Below, piece by piece: positions 1-7,321 of a stretch of DNA of 23,172 nt. How positions within the stretch are numbered: the first letter of the stretch is position 1; each line of letters starts with the position of its first letter. The notes beneath the pieces were generated by a model. It worked only from the letters and a program-made list of their open reading frames with translations. It had not been told where the DNA came from and searched no databases. The stretch spans positions 1-23,172 of the IMG/VR virus record IMGVR_UViG_3300037264_003279; one strand, 5' to 3'. A program made the translations under genes and the position numbers. This DNA comes from a virus.

Positions 1-1
1 A

Positions 2-661
2 GAGATTATCCGAAGCCTGATCGTCGAGAAACTCCCCGAAAGAGGGATCAATCCGCCAGACGTGCAAGTCCTGTCCTCGACAAACGACCGAGGACCGCTG
101 TCGTGTGCGGCACTCAACGCCATGTGCAAGACCGCGCTCAACCCATACGCCACAGAAGATCGACTTAACACTGGAGACCGGGTCATCCGAGTCAAAAACG
201 GCCGCGTTCCCGACCACAAGACGAACGACCCGACCATCGTCTGCAACGGAGACATCGGGTACATCGAAAAAATCAACAGCGGGTCCTACATCGTCCACTT
301 CAACGACCCGGCCCGGACCGTCCGAATCCCAAAAGCGGAGTCACACCTGCGGCTGGCCTACTGTGTCACATGCCACAAAATGCAGGGCAGCGAATCGCCC
401 GCTGTCATCATCCCGCTTCACCGATCCGTGACCGGGATCCCGCTTGTCACCCGCGAATGGCTGTACACGGCATTCAGCCGCGCAAAGAAGATTATCGTCA
501 CCGTGGGATCGATCAAGGCCATTCGCCCGGCCCTGTCTCGAATCGGAACGACGCAACGGCGGACGTGGGCGGAGCGGGCCGAAAAAATCGCCGCCGTCCC
601 GGTGGAGGAGGCAGGCAACCCGTGGGCGTCCGAGCTTTCACTGCAAGGGATCGACCTATGA
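2..661 (+). CDS. RecD/Dda-like superfamily 1 DNA helicase, C-terminal part (5' truncated by window)
   Basis: The frame is open from the left edge to a TGA at 659-661, so about 219 C-terminal residues are visible and the start lies outside the window. The tail of the protein reads as the UvrD_C_2/RecD C-terminal helicase domain: VTCHKMQGSE is the T-x-H-K-x-Q-G-S-E motif and WLYTAFSRAKK is the Y-T-A-x-(T/S)-R-A-K motif (motif VI) that contacts ATP and DNA in RecD2, Dda and TraA-type 5'-3' helicases. The ATP-binding Walker A part must lie upstream. A GTG at 62 is an internal Val codon rather than a start. The stop overlaps the ATG of the next gene (ATGA), indicating one transcript with the nuclease and primase. 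A role in phage replication or recombination is inferred from family and context. Confidence 0.88.
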   Translation, partial: EIIRSLIVEKLPERGINPPDVQVLSSTNDRGPLSCAALNAMCKTALNPYATEDRLNTGDRVIRVKNGRVPDHKTNDPTIVCNGDIGYIEKINSGSYIVHFNDPARTVRIPKAESHLRLAYCVTCHKMQGSESPAVIIPLHRSVTGIPLVTREWLYTAFSRAKKIIVTVGSIKAIRPALSRIGTTQRRTWAERAEKIAAVPVEEAGNPWASELSLQGIDL

Positions 662-1239
662 TAATCGCGATCGACACACGAGAGCAGAAACCGTTCGAGT
701 TCAAGACGGTTCGACCACGGCAGACTGTCATACCCGTCACGGCCGTCGTTCAAACGCTGACTGTCGGGGACTATGCGCTGATGGTTGACGCGTCGTCTGC
801 CCCCATCGCCAGTGACAGGGCCGATGCCCTGATCGACCGGCGGATCGTCGGAGAACGAAAAAGTCTCGCCGACCTCTACTCGTCCGCAACGCACAACCGC
901 GATCGATTCGAGCGAGAACTTGAGCGAATGTCCGATTACGCCTACCGGTTCATCGTGATCGAAGCGGACTGGCTCGCTATCATGGACCCCAACTCCGTGC
1001 TCGCCCATCCCACGAAGGCGTCCCCCCGCTCGATTGCCTCATCACTTCTCGCATGGTCTCGCCGATACGGCGTCCACGTCTTTCCGTGCCCGAACCGAGA
1101 CTTTGCTGAGCAGCTTACCTTTCGACTTCTCGAAGGTGCATGGATGGAGAAGTCACCTGCACACAGGGCCGAACAGGAAACCGCCGCGGCAACCGCAGCG
1201 GCATTCGGTGTTGAGCACTACCCCGTCGAAGGTCTTTAG
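658..1239 (+). CDS. ERCC4-family nuclease (XPF/Mus81-like)
   Basis: This 193-residue protein starts at the ATG that overlaps the helicase stop. That start places the conserved core directly at the N-terminus. IDTREQKPF (residues 5-13) is the D-x-R-E strand, VGDYAL (36-41) the G-D-Y motif, and VGERKSLADL (64-73) the catalytic V/I-E-R-K-x3-D signature of XPF/Mus81/ERCC4 nucleases, with E66, R67, K68 and D72 as metal-site candidates. RFERELERM (84-92) is the helix that follows in the family. These enzymes cut branched or flapped DNA. Phage members are usually this short, without the helicase or (HhH)2 regions of the eukaryotic proteins. Its place between a RecD-like helicase and a primase-helicase suggests processing of replication or recombination intermediates. 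The Ala-rich C-terminus (170-185) is probably a flexible tail. Confidence 0.9.
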   Translation: MIIAIDTREQKPFEFKTVRPRQTVIPVTAVVQTLTVGDYALMVDASSAPIASDRADALIDRRIVGERKSLADLYSSATHNRDRFERELERMSDYAYRFIVIEADWLAIMDPNSVLAHPTKASPRSIASSLLAWSRRYGVHVFPCPNRDFAEQLTFRLLEGAWMEKSPAHRAEQETAAATAAAFGVEHYPVEGL

Positions 1240-1242
1240 CGT

Positions 1243-3729
1243 ATGGACCCAACCGTCAAGAATGGAATCCTCGCTTCTCTCGGCGTCCTGTTTGCGCCCG
1301 GCCAGGTCGTCGAGCTTCGGGTGCTTGGTATCAATGACACGCCCGGCTTTAACGCCAGCGGATGGTTCAACGACATGCAAGCGCTCGCCGACGCGGCCGT
1401 CCGCTACGAATCCAAACTGCCGACCGGCATCTACGTGACGATCAATGCTTTGCACGAAGCCTGTCTTGCCCGAACGCAAAACGCCATCGTCGAACGGCGT
1501 CGGACGTCAACCTCTGAATCAGACATCGTTCGCCGCTCGTGGCTATTCCTCGACTTAGACACCGTTCGACCGACCGACGTTTCAAGTACGGATGCCGAGA
1601 TCCGCTTTGCCGACGAGTCTGCGACGCTGATTGAGTCATTCTTGTCCGCATCGCACGGGTTTCCGGCCGCGGTACACGCCAACAGCGGGAACGGACGCCA
1701 CCTTCTTTATAGGATGGATGAAGTCAACTCGCCGGATTCATCGAAATCCATCAAGCAATTCGTCGAACGGCTATCTAAGATGTTCACGAACGAACGAATC
1801 GGCGTCGATTCCAGAGTTCACGATCCGGCCAGAATCACAAAGCTATACGGAACACTCGCCCGCAAGGGCGCAAACACGCCGGATCGGCCGCACCGCCGGT
1901 CTTTTATGATATCGACGGGCGTCTACAACGACTTCCCGCTATTGAGCATGGACGTCCTGCTCGAAGCAGCCAAGGTGATGAAGGCCAAAACCAAGGCCGT
2001 CAAGACCGACGCCGCAGATAGCGGCGGATCATCCCCGGATCACGCCGTGGACCTCGACGAATGGCTGCGTGAGAACGGAATCGCCGTTGTTCGCTCTGAT
2101 TCCTGGCAAGGCGGAGTCCGGCACATCCTCGAGAAGTGTGTTTTCGACGCGAGCCACACGGGAACAAGCGCCGCCATCGGTCGAACCGCCGGCGGAGCCG
2201 TCTTCTATTCCTGCAAGCACAACTCGTGCGCCGATCGCAAGTGGTCCGACGTTCGCAAGCTCTTCAAGTCGTCCAAAGTTGCCGTCAAAACGTCGGGTCG
2301 GCCGAAGCGGGCCGTTGACGAGGACGACTGTTATGAATCGGCTCGGCAATTCGTGCTTGACGAATACTCCGTTGACGGGTCCGTGACCATCCGCCGTTGG
2401 CGGCAGGAGTTCTACGTTTGGAACGGACTTCGGTACCTGCCCGTTGAAACCGACGCCGTGCGGATTCGGATCATACGCTGGCGGGGTGAACGGAGCGAGA
2501 AGGCCAACACGCGAAGCGTCCATGACATTCTCGCTTGTGTTGAAGCACTTGTCAGCTTACCGTCCGAATTGGAGCCGCCCTTCCATTCGTCGCTGTCGTC
2601 GGAAACGATGTGCGTTTCCGCGAAGCGGCTTTCCGCCCGGCGGCTCTCGCTTCTGAACGGGTCCGTCGATATCGACGCCGCGCTTTCCGGACGTTCGCTG
2701 CGGGACTGTATCGACCCCCTGAGTCCGTCCATCTTCTCGCTGAATAATCTTCCGTTCTCGTTCCCGACGACGGCTGAAGAGGCACTATGCACACAGTGGA
2801 CGGACTTTGTTTCCGAAGTCCTACCGGAACCCGAATGCGCGATGCTTGTCCAAGAGTCCTTTGGATATTGCTTCGACCAGTCGCTGCGCATGGAAGCGTT
2901 TTTCGTACTCCACGGAAAGGGTAACAACGGAAAATCGACGATCATGGACGTGCTCAGTGCCCTGCTTGGCGAAGAAAACGTGTGCTCGCTCTCCATGGAA
3001 TCGTTTCGGGAACGGTACACCTTAATCGAACTGAGTGGAAAGATCGCCAACGTGTGCGGGGATATGTCCGAACTCGATCGAGTCGAGGAAGGTATCCTAC
3101 GGTCGCTTGTGAGCGGCGACGCCATTACCGTGCAGCGCAAGTACAAAAACGCGGTCCGGCTCCGAAATCGCGCACGGTTCTTTTTCTGCACGAACGCGCT
3201 ACCCCGATTTTCGGATACGTCGAAAGGAGTGTGGCGGAGAATGAGGCTCATACCGTTTGACCGCGTAGTCCCAGACGATCAAATCGACATCCACCTTGCG
3301 TCGAAGCTCATTGAGGAACTACCGGGCATCCTGTTGTGGTCCTTGCAAGGACTCAAAAGGCTTCGCGAAACACAGCGGTTCAGCATATCGCTTCGATGCG
3401 AGAAGGCGGCTTATGACTACAGGCTTGCTTGTTTCCCCGTTCTGACGTTTCTTGACGAATGCACAACGAATCAATCGTACTCGGACTCGCCGGCACAGAC
3501 GGCCGCCGAAACGCTTTGGCATGGATATTGTGAGTGGGGTCGCACGAACGGCTTCACAAAGATCAAGCCGCTTCACACGTTTATATCCGATGTGCTCATC
3601 TTTAGGCCAGAGGTCCAAATGTCTACGACGAGCAAGACGCCGCGCAACCAAGCCCAACTGCACGGCATTCGGATTGTGGACTTTCCGCCGTACAGAACGT
3701 CGGTTCCGGAAAGGACGGTGTTTCAATGA
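1243..3729 (+). CDS. Fused archaeo-eukaryotic-type primase and SF3 (D5-like) helicase
   Basis: This 828-residue protein is likely the main replication initiator. The N-terminal half resembles prim-pol (AEP) domains: LFLDLD (101-106) gives the D-x-D metal pair, SGNGRHLLYR (148-157) the second motif with its His, and DPARITKLYGT (194-204) the third. C299, H305, C324 and C329 form a likely zinc-binding cluster of the C-x6-H...C-x4-C type common between primase and helicase parts. The C-terminal half is a D5/P4-type SF3 helicase: Walker A GKGNNGKST (558-566), a Walker B-like strand ending in GDMSE (606-610), and the sensor-like FFFCTNALP (647-655). Length and order match phage and plasmid primase-helicases. 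The ATG lies three bases after the nuclease stop, and the stop overlaps the next gene's ATG. No DNA polymerase is visible, so the phage may use the host's or have one outside the window. Confidence 0.9.
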   Translation: MDPTVKNGILASLGVLFAPGQVVELRVLGINDTPGFNASGWFNDMQALADAAVRYESKLPTGIYVTINALHEACLARTQNAIVERRRTSTSESDIVRRSWLFLDLDTVRPTDVSSTDAEIRFADESATLIESFLSASHGFPAAVHANSGNGRHLLYRMDEVNSPDSSKSIKQFVERLSKMFTNERIGVDSRVHDPARITKLYGTLARKGANTPDRPHRRSFMISTGVYNDFPLLSMDVLLEAAKVMKAKTKAVKTDAADSGGSSPDHAVDLDEWLRENGIAVVRSDSWQGGVRHILEKCVFDASHTGTSAAIGRTAGGAVFYSCKHNSCADRKWSDVRKLFKSSKVAVKTSGRPKRAVDEDDCYESARQFVLDEYSVDGSVTIRRWRQEFYVWNGLRYLPVETDAVRIRIIRWRGERSEKANTRSVHDILACVEALVSLPSELEPPFHSSLSSETMCVSAKRLSARRLSLLNGSVDIDAALSGRSLRDCIDPLSPSIFSLNNLPFSFPTTAEEALCTQWTDFVSEVLPEPECAMLVQESFGYCFDQSLRMEAFFVLHGKGNNGKSTIMDVLSALLGEENVCSLSMESFRERYTLIELSGKIANVCGDMSELDRVEEGILRSLVSGDAITVQRKYKNAVRLRNRARFFFCTNALPRFSDTSKGVWRRMRLIPFDRVVPDDQIDIHLASKLIEELPGILLWSLQGLKRLRETQRFSISLRCEKAAYDYRLACFPVLTFLDECTTNQSYSDSPAQTAAETLWHGYCEWGRTNGFTKIKPLHTFISDVLIFRPEVQMSTTSKTPRNQAQLHGIRIVDFPPYRTSVPERTVFQ

Positions 3730-4364
3730 CCAATCAGGAGATCAAGAAACTGATAGAATGGTCGGTCAATCAGTTCTCAACGTCGAGCCGCGTTCAACGA
3801 GACCGAGACCACTTCTTAAGTATCGCCGGAGAATCGGCCCATCGGTCTATCCAGACTTGGGACTCAAATCATCCGTCGAAAATGAAGCTTTCCAGTTTCA
3901 TCGTGGCCGGGATCGTCATTCGGATACGGAACGAGCTCAAATCCATAGTCCGAAGGGAAGCAAGATTCAAGGAGTTTGCGCCACTTTGGTTTGACCGCAG
4001 AAATCAGAACGCATCCATCGAATCCCAGGGAGGCGAATCCTTAATCGACGAACTCCGTCAAGTCGTTTCGCCGTCCGAAATCGTCGTTCTGCAACTCATA
4101 CTGAGTGGACGAACCTACAAAGAGTGCGCCAAAATCATGAACCGAAGCACGAATCGGGTACACCAGAAACGGAACAACGCAGCAAGAAAGATTCTAGGCA
4201 GAGAAAGGGACAAACTTGAACGACAAGCGGAAAAAAACCGTGAACGGCGTCAAATGTCTATTGAGTTCCATTGCACGGCTCGCCCGCTGGCTGATCATCG
4301 CCGCGTCGGCGACCCAGATCGCTTGCCGCGGGCCGATCAATTCGAGCAGCCCGTCAAACGGTAG
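3726..4364 (+). CDS. Sigma-70-like RNA polymerase sigma factor (phage-encoded)
   Basis: The protein has 212 residues and its ATG overlaps the primase stop (ATGA). Residues about 26-82 look like sigma region 2: an arginine-rich helical stretch, SFIVAGIVIRIRNELKSIVRRE at its core (quoted in parts: SFIVAGIVIR and IRNELKSIVRRE). Residues about 108-160 look like region 4, a helix-turn-helix with LSGRTYKECAKIMNRS preceding a basic recognition helix. Together this is the two-domain layout of short sigma factors. It could redirect host polymerase to late phage promoters. I am sure of the sigma-like architecture and less sure of activity. The last 40-50 residues (RPLADHRRVGDPD and beyond) overlap the next reading frame by 149 bases and look like poor protein, so the original stop may have been lost. 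Confidence 0.72.
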   Translation: MTNQEIKKLIEWSVNQFSTSSRVQRDRDHFLSIAGESAHRSIQTWDSNHPSKMKLSSFIVAGIVIRIRNELKSIVRREARFKEFAPLWFDRRNQNASIESQGGESLIDELRQVVSPSEIVVLQLILSGRTYKECAKIMNRSTNRVHQKRNNAARKILGRERDKLERQAEKNRERRQMSIEFHCTARPLADHRRVGDPDRLPRADQFEQPVKR

Positions 4365-4509
4365 CCGTTATCGGCAGCCGGTCGATCCGACCTACGCCGA
4401 GAATTGTCGGCTCGAGAAGGAGTTCAACGAGTTTATCGAAAACTGGACGGATCGGCAGATTGCCGAGTCCACAGAGTACCAAGGGAACGCCGGAAAGGAG
4501 AATGAATAA
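4216..4509 (+). CDS. Small membrane or lipoprotein-like protein
   Basis: This is a 97-residue frame starting with TTG at 4216, preceded by a good AAAGGGA ribosome-binding site. A GTG at 4240 is an alternative start. After a basic N-terminus (NDKRKK) there is a hydrophobic segment, LARWLIIAASATQIAC (about 22-37), that ends in a Cys. The residues before the Cys (Q-I-A) fit a lipobox only imperfectly, so a lipoprotein is possible but unproven. The rest is polar, with NENWTD-like acidic helical sequence. It overlaps the sigma-like gene by 149 bases in another frame. In phages, short lipoproteins at such places can be superinfection-exclusion or spanin-type proteins, but nothing here identifies a role. 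Confidence 0.5.
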   Translation: MNDKRKKTVNGVKCLLSSIARLARWLIIAASATQIACRGPINSSSPSNGSRYRQPVDPTYAENCRLEKEFNEFIENWTDRQIAESTEYQGNAGKENE

Positions 4510-4511
4510 CT

Positions 4512-5375
4512 ATGATAATCAGAAATGAACTGATTCCCGCCGTGGAGGCAACTGAGTTTTACTACGTCGATCTTGCCGTTTCCGGGCTTCTCTATTGGGG
4601 CGAAATCGCCAAGTCGTGTATCGTTGTAACCGAGAAGAACCGGCCGAATCTTCTGCAGAAAGTTCAAGACGCATTGCCAGCCGGAGTCTCCCTGATTCCC
4701 GGCATGAAGGCAAAGAGGTTCTTGACAGAAAACGGAATCACTGACGCTGGGGGATGGCACAACTTCGCAAGAGAACTGAGAGGCGAGATTGACAAGCTTA
4801 AGTCGGACGGAACGAAACCGAAGGTTGTCTACCTAGACCTCGAATCGTGCGTCAAGCCGTACGTCCACGCCGATATCACAGTTCCGGATATCAACAGGTT
4901 TTGCAAGGACCTTCGGTACGCCGTCACGGAGTTCGGTAACGAATTCCCTAACACGTCGTTCATCGTTCATCCGGGCGTGTACGGCGAGACGACTGCGGCG
5001 CAAGCTCGATCTCTTCTGATTGTACAGTTTGTCGACGACGCAATTCCGGCCACGTTCACCGATTTTCACCTGTCCGGCCCGTCGTTCGCGTCGAATACGA
5101 TGGACCAAAAGGCAGACAAGCTTGCCCGCGAACGTGGAATACGACAGATTGACATTCTGTACTGTGATACTCGCCACTACTCATGGAGTCCGCATCAGAT
5201 CGTCGAGAACCTTCTGTCCGGCGGACCGTCAATCCCCCGGCTTGCCTACTCGCGGTCCGTTATCATCTACCCCGGAATCGAGAACTTCATCGAGGCATCG
5301 AAGCGTTTGGTTTTCGAGATCAAACTGAAAGATGAGCGCTTTTCGACCGTAAGCAAACGGAGTGAACCGCTATGA
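4512..5375 (+). CDS. Hypothetical protein, 287 residues, alpha/beta
   Basis: I do not recognise this family. The ATG at 4512 follows an AAGGAG site about ten bases upstream and lies two bases after the previous stop. The sequence alternates predicted strands and helices: VVYLDLESC (about 114-122), SFIVHPGVYGE (about 153-163), LLIVQFVDD, IDILYCDTRHYSW and SVIIYPGIENF. The strands end in acidic or His residues (DLES, HPG, CDTRH), which is how TIM-barrel hydrolases arrange active-site residues. That is only a reading of pattern and no catalytic signature is secure. There is no signal peptide or membrane helix. Its stop overlaps the next ATG (ATGA), so it is part of the early/accessory transcript. 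Confidence 0.75.
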   Translation: MIIRNELIPAVEATEFYYVDLAVSGLLYWGEIAKSCIVVTEKNRPNLLQKVQDALPAGVSLIPGMKAKRFLTENGITDAGGWHNFARELRGEIDKLKSDGTKPKVVYLDLESCVKPYVHADITVPDINRFCKDLRYAVTEFGNEFPNTSFIVHPGVYGETTAAQARSLLIVQFVDDAIPATFTDFHLSGPSFASNTMDQKADKLARERGIRQIDILYCDTRHYSWSPHQIVENLLSGGPSIPRLAYSRSVIIYPGIENFIEASKRLVFEIKLKDERFSTVSKRSEPL

Positions 5376-5599
5376 GATTTTCTGATATAAGAGTCGGCGA
5401 CACCGTTGAAATCGCTCTGCCGTTTCGGCGATGGGTTCCTGCCAGAGTAATAAGAGTGCTCAAGAAGACGTTCGATGTACGGGTCAGAACTTTTCCGTCG
5501 AGTACGGTTCGGTTCCTCAAAAGAAACGGACGGACGTACGGATCATCGATCGATCCGTTCAGCCTGAAAAACTGGGAGGCACGAAAGCGTGAGTCTTGA
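5372..5599 (+). CDS. Small basic protein with SH3/Tudor-like beta pattern
   Basis: The product is 75 residues, with its ATG overlapping the stop of the preceding gene. The start MRFSDIRVGDTVEIALPF followed by VPARVIRVLKKTFDVRV alternates as four or five short strands around a VGD turn, as in small SH3-like or Tudor-like barrels. The C-terminal half is rich in Arg and Lys, which would suit nucleic-acid binding. No family is recognised. The last 11 bases overlap the start of the methyltransferase gene, and the GGGAGG ribosome-binding site of that gene lies inside this one, so the two are likely translated together. Confidence 0.62.
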   Translation: MRFSDIRVGDTVEIALPFRRWVPARVIRVLKKTFDVRVRTFPSSTVRFLKRNGRTYGSSIDPFSLKNWEARKRES

Positions 5600-6575
5600 A
5601 TTCCTTATCGACGCCGCTCTTGCGGAGTCTCCGCGATATTTCGCCGACGCGATCATCTGTGCCGACGCGATGCATCTTCCCCTGCCCGACAAGTCCGTGG
5701 ACCTTTGCATCGGCAGCCCCCCGTACTGTGGCCAACGGACCTACGGGATCGGGGCGGACCGGACGCCGGAGGCATGGGTTCCGTGGATGATCGACGTCAC
5801 GCTCGAATGCCTTCGGGTCTGCCGCGGACCCGTCTGGTGGGTTTGGGCGAACTTCCGGGAAGATGGAAGCTATAGGCCCGCGTCCCATCGCGTGGTGTGT
5901 GCTCTTGAGGACCTCGGCGTGAAGATCATGGAGCCGTGTGTATGGATCAAGAACGGAATGGCCGGACAGGGCGGAGCCGAAAACTTCCGGCGCGATCACG
6001 AATACGTCGAAGGATTCGCGAATCCAGGGGACTTGCCCTATGCGCGTTGTGCCGACGCGGGGGTGCCGCCGAAGTACGCCCCGGGGGGTGCATTCCGCAA
6101 CCGCAGGAAAGACGGCTCGCGGGAAAATCGTGACAAGTGGGGGGGCACGCCCGACACCACTTCCGGCGAGGGGCGGCGCAAGGACGGTTCGTTCAAGGCG
6201 CGAATCAAAAAGCGATTCCCGTCAAATAAACGCGCGCCGGGCAAGGTCGTCAACGGAGAGGTCGAAGTGCAATACTACACTCCCCCCGTGCTCGCCAACC
6301 CCGGCAGCGTGATCCGCGCGAACGTCGGAGGCGGATTGATCGGCGACTCTGAGGCCCACGAACACGACGCCCCGTTCCCGGAAGCGCTGCCGAAACGATG
6401 GATTACTGCGTACTGCCCGCCGGGCGGGACTGTGCTCGACCCCTTCGGCGGATCGGGAACTACGGCGAAAGTGGCTCGCGACCTTGAACGACGGTTCGTG
6501 ACGTGCGACCTGAAGTTTGAGTATTGCGAACTGACGCGGCGGCGCTTGAGCCAGAACGTGATGTCGTTTGCATGA
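5589..6575 (+). CDS. DNA amino-methyltransferase, beta class (probable N4-cytosine type)
   Basis: This is a 328-residue enzyme starting with GTG at 5589, with GGGAGG nine bases upstream. Motif IV is SPPY at residues 43-46, near the N-terminus. The SAM-binding motif I, LDPFGGSGTT (283-292), is near the C-terminus. This order (IV before I) is the beta class. SPPY is typical of N4-cytosine enzymes, whereas N6-adenine enzymes usually have DPPY or NPPY, so exocyclic cytosine methylation is the better guess. The basic Gly/Lys/Arg-rich middle (about 165-250) probably holds the target-recognition region. No restriction endonuclease is adjacent, so it is an orphan methyltransferase, probably protecting phage DNA from host restriction. 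Its stop overlaps the next ATG. Confidence 0.9.
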   Translation: MSLEFLIDAALAESPRYFADAIICADAMHLPLPDKSVDLCIGSPPYCGQRTYGIGADRTPEAWVPWMIDVTLECLRVCRGPVWWVWANFREDGSYRPASHRVVCALEDLGVKIMEPCVWIKNGMAGQGGAENFRRDHEYVEGFANPGDLPYARCADAGVPPKYAPGGAFRNRRKDGSRENRDKWGGTPDTTSGEGRRKDGSFKARIKKRFPSNKRAPGKVVNGEVEVQYYTPPVLANPGSVIRANVGGGLIGDSEAHEHDAPFPEALPKRWITAYCPPGGTVLDPFGGSGTTAKVARDLERRFVTCDLKFEYCELTRRRLSQNVMSFA

Positions 6576-6796
6576 GTCATCGTGGGTGCAGAGAACTGAT
6601 TGAAGATGCCGGACTAGCGGGGGACTGTTGTAACAGTTGCCACGAGGACGAGGATCATGGGTTTCCGCTGCTCTGGGTGGCCTTTAAAAATCAAGATTAC
6701 GAAGTGTGTTGCCGGGTTTTATTGGCTTTAGAGGTACGTAATCACTGTGGGTTATTCGAGGTCGATGATTGCCCGCGAGGTGGCGGGGCGTCCTAG
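6572..6796 (+). CDS. Cys-rich small protein (possible zinc-binding)
   Basis: The 74-residue product starts at the ATG overlapping the methyltransferase stop. It has Cys at 6, 20, 21 and 24 (GDCCNSCHEDEDHG), then a Cys pair around 47-48 (EVCCRVL) and two more Cys near the end, an arrangement that suits a small zinc ribbon or knuckle. Similar short CC-x2-CH-E/D proteins are common in phages with unknown role. The coding sequence is visibly more AT-rich than its neighbours (runs such as tttaaaaatcaagatta), suggesting a separate origin. It ends at a TAG that is followed in frame by 22 good-looking codons up to 6865, so the present stop may be a mutation or a readthrough site. Confidence 0.6.
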   Translation: MSHRGCRELIEDAGLAGDCCNSCHEDEDHGFPLLWVAFKNQDYEVCCRVLLALEVRNHCGLFEVDDCPRGGGAS

Positions 6797-6874
6797 GCCG
6801 GGAAACTGTTGGACTGGCGGACGGTGGAGTACGTCGATGACAACGAAAAGGCACTCAGCAGGTAAGGAAATATA

Positions 6875-6985
6875 ATGCGGTACATCTTAATAATCGTAAG
6901 CGGAGGAGTGGTCGGCTTCATCATTGGATTTGCCTTTGCGGTCCGCAGCGCCAAGAAAACATTCGGCCGATGGTTTGGTCGATAG
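6875..6985 (+). CDS. Single-pass membrane miniprotein, 36 residues
   Basis: The short frame begins with ATG at 6875, preceded by AAGGAAA seven bases upstream. The product begins MRYILIIVSGGVVGFIIGF, a single hydrophobic stretch of about 20 residues with a GG...G pattern. It then turns strongly basic (VRSAKKTFGRWFGR), which gives one membrane helix with a positive cytoplasmic tail. A phage membrane peptide of this kind could be a superinfection-exclusion or host-takeover factor or a pinholin-like protein, but there is no lysis enzyme next to it and I do not assign a function. The good ribosome-binding site and clean topology support a real gene. Confidence 0.5.
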   Translation: MRYILIIVSGGVVGFIIGFAFAVRSAKKTFGRWFGR

Positions 6986-6986
6986 C

Positions 6987-7028
6987 ATGACCCACCTTGA
7001 CCTCTTCTGCAGCGGAGGCGGGGCTTAA
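6987..7028 (+). pseudogene. Probable relic of a C5-cytosine methyltransferase N-terminus (motif I)
   Basis: A 13-codon frame reads MTHLDLFCSGGGA and then stops at TAA. The sequence DLF-C-x-GGG-A preceded by MTHL is very close to the start and SAM-binding motif I of Dcm-type enzymes (typical form: L-D-L-F-x-G-x-G-G). No later Dcm motif (PC, ENV) follows; the next gene begins at 7042. The best reading is an old C5-methyltransferase gene cut just after motif I and replaced by other DNA. The similarity is short, so chance is possible. Confidence 0.45.
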
Positions 7029-7041
7029 CGAGGAGAATAAA

Positions 7042-7272
7042 ATGAACGTCCAAAGAAAAGTCTACGATGATCCGATTTCCGATGACACGTTGCGCACGCT
7101 CCGTATGCAGTACGCGGGTGCCATCGCGTTCATCGCGGAACAAGCTGTATCCCTGAGAGGCGCAGAACAAGACGACGTTCGCGAGACGATCGAAAGGATT
7201 CTGGACGACGCCGTGGCTATCGGCACGATTCAGTCTTGGCGACGCACGCTGAATCGGTTCGATATCAACTAG
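7042..7272 (+). CDS. Hypothetical protein, 76 residues, helical
   Basis: I chose the ATG at 7042 because a clear GAGGAGA site sits just upstream. An in-frame TTG at 6997 lacks one and would run through the methyltransferase relic. The product is acidic and mostly helical (ISDDTLRTLRMQYAGAIAF, then RETIERILDDAVAIG), with no motif I recognise and no signal peptide. It is the last + strand gene before the convergent HTH gene; the 75-base gap holds a short hairpin at 7322-7337. Small helical proteins here are often anti-host or regulatory, but this is only context. Confidence 0.6.
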   Translation: MNVQRKVYDDPISDDTLRTLRMQYAGAIAFIAEQAVSLRGAEQDDVRETIERILDDAVAIGTIQSWRRTLNRFDIN

Positions 7273-7321
7273 CGTGGCTGCAACGGCACGGCGGATGCTG
7301 GGAGAGCCGGTGAATGATCGA

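Noticed and set aside
5559-5999. A 146-residue minus-strand frame
   Set aside because: It is antisense to the methyltransferase, whose motifs are clear, and shows no domain or ribosome-binding site.
6765-6875. A 36-residue frame ending in a TAATG overlap with the membrane miniprotein
   Set aside because: Product composition (Arg, Gly, Trp, Thr) is unlike a folded protein and the alternative frame through the same bases looks more natural. I kept only the downstream miniprotein.
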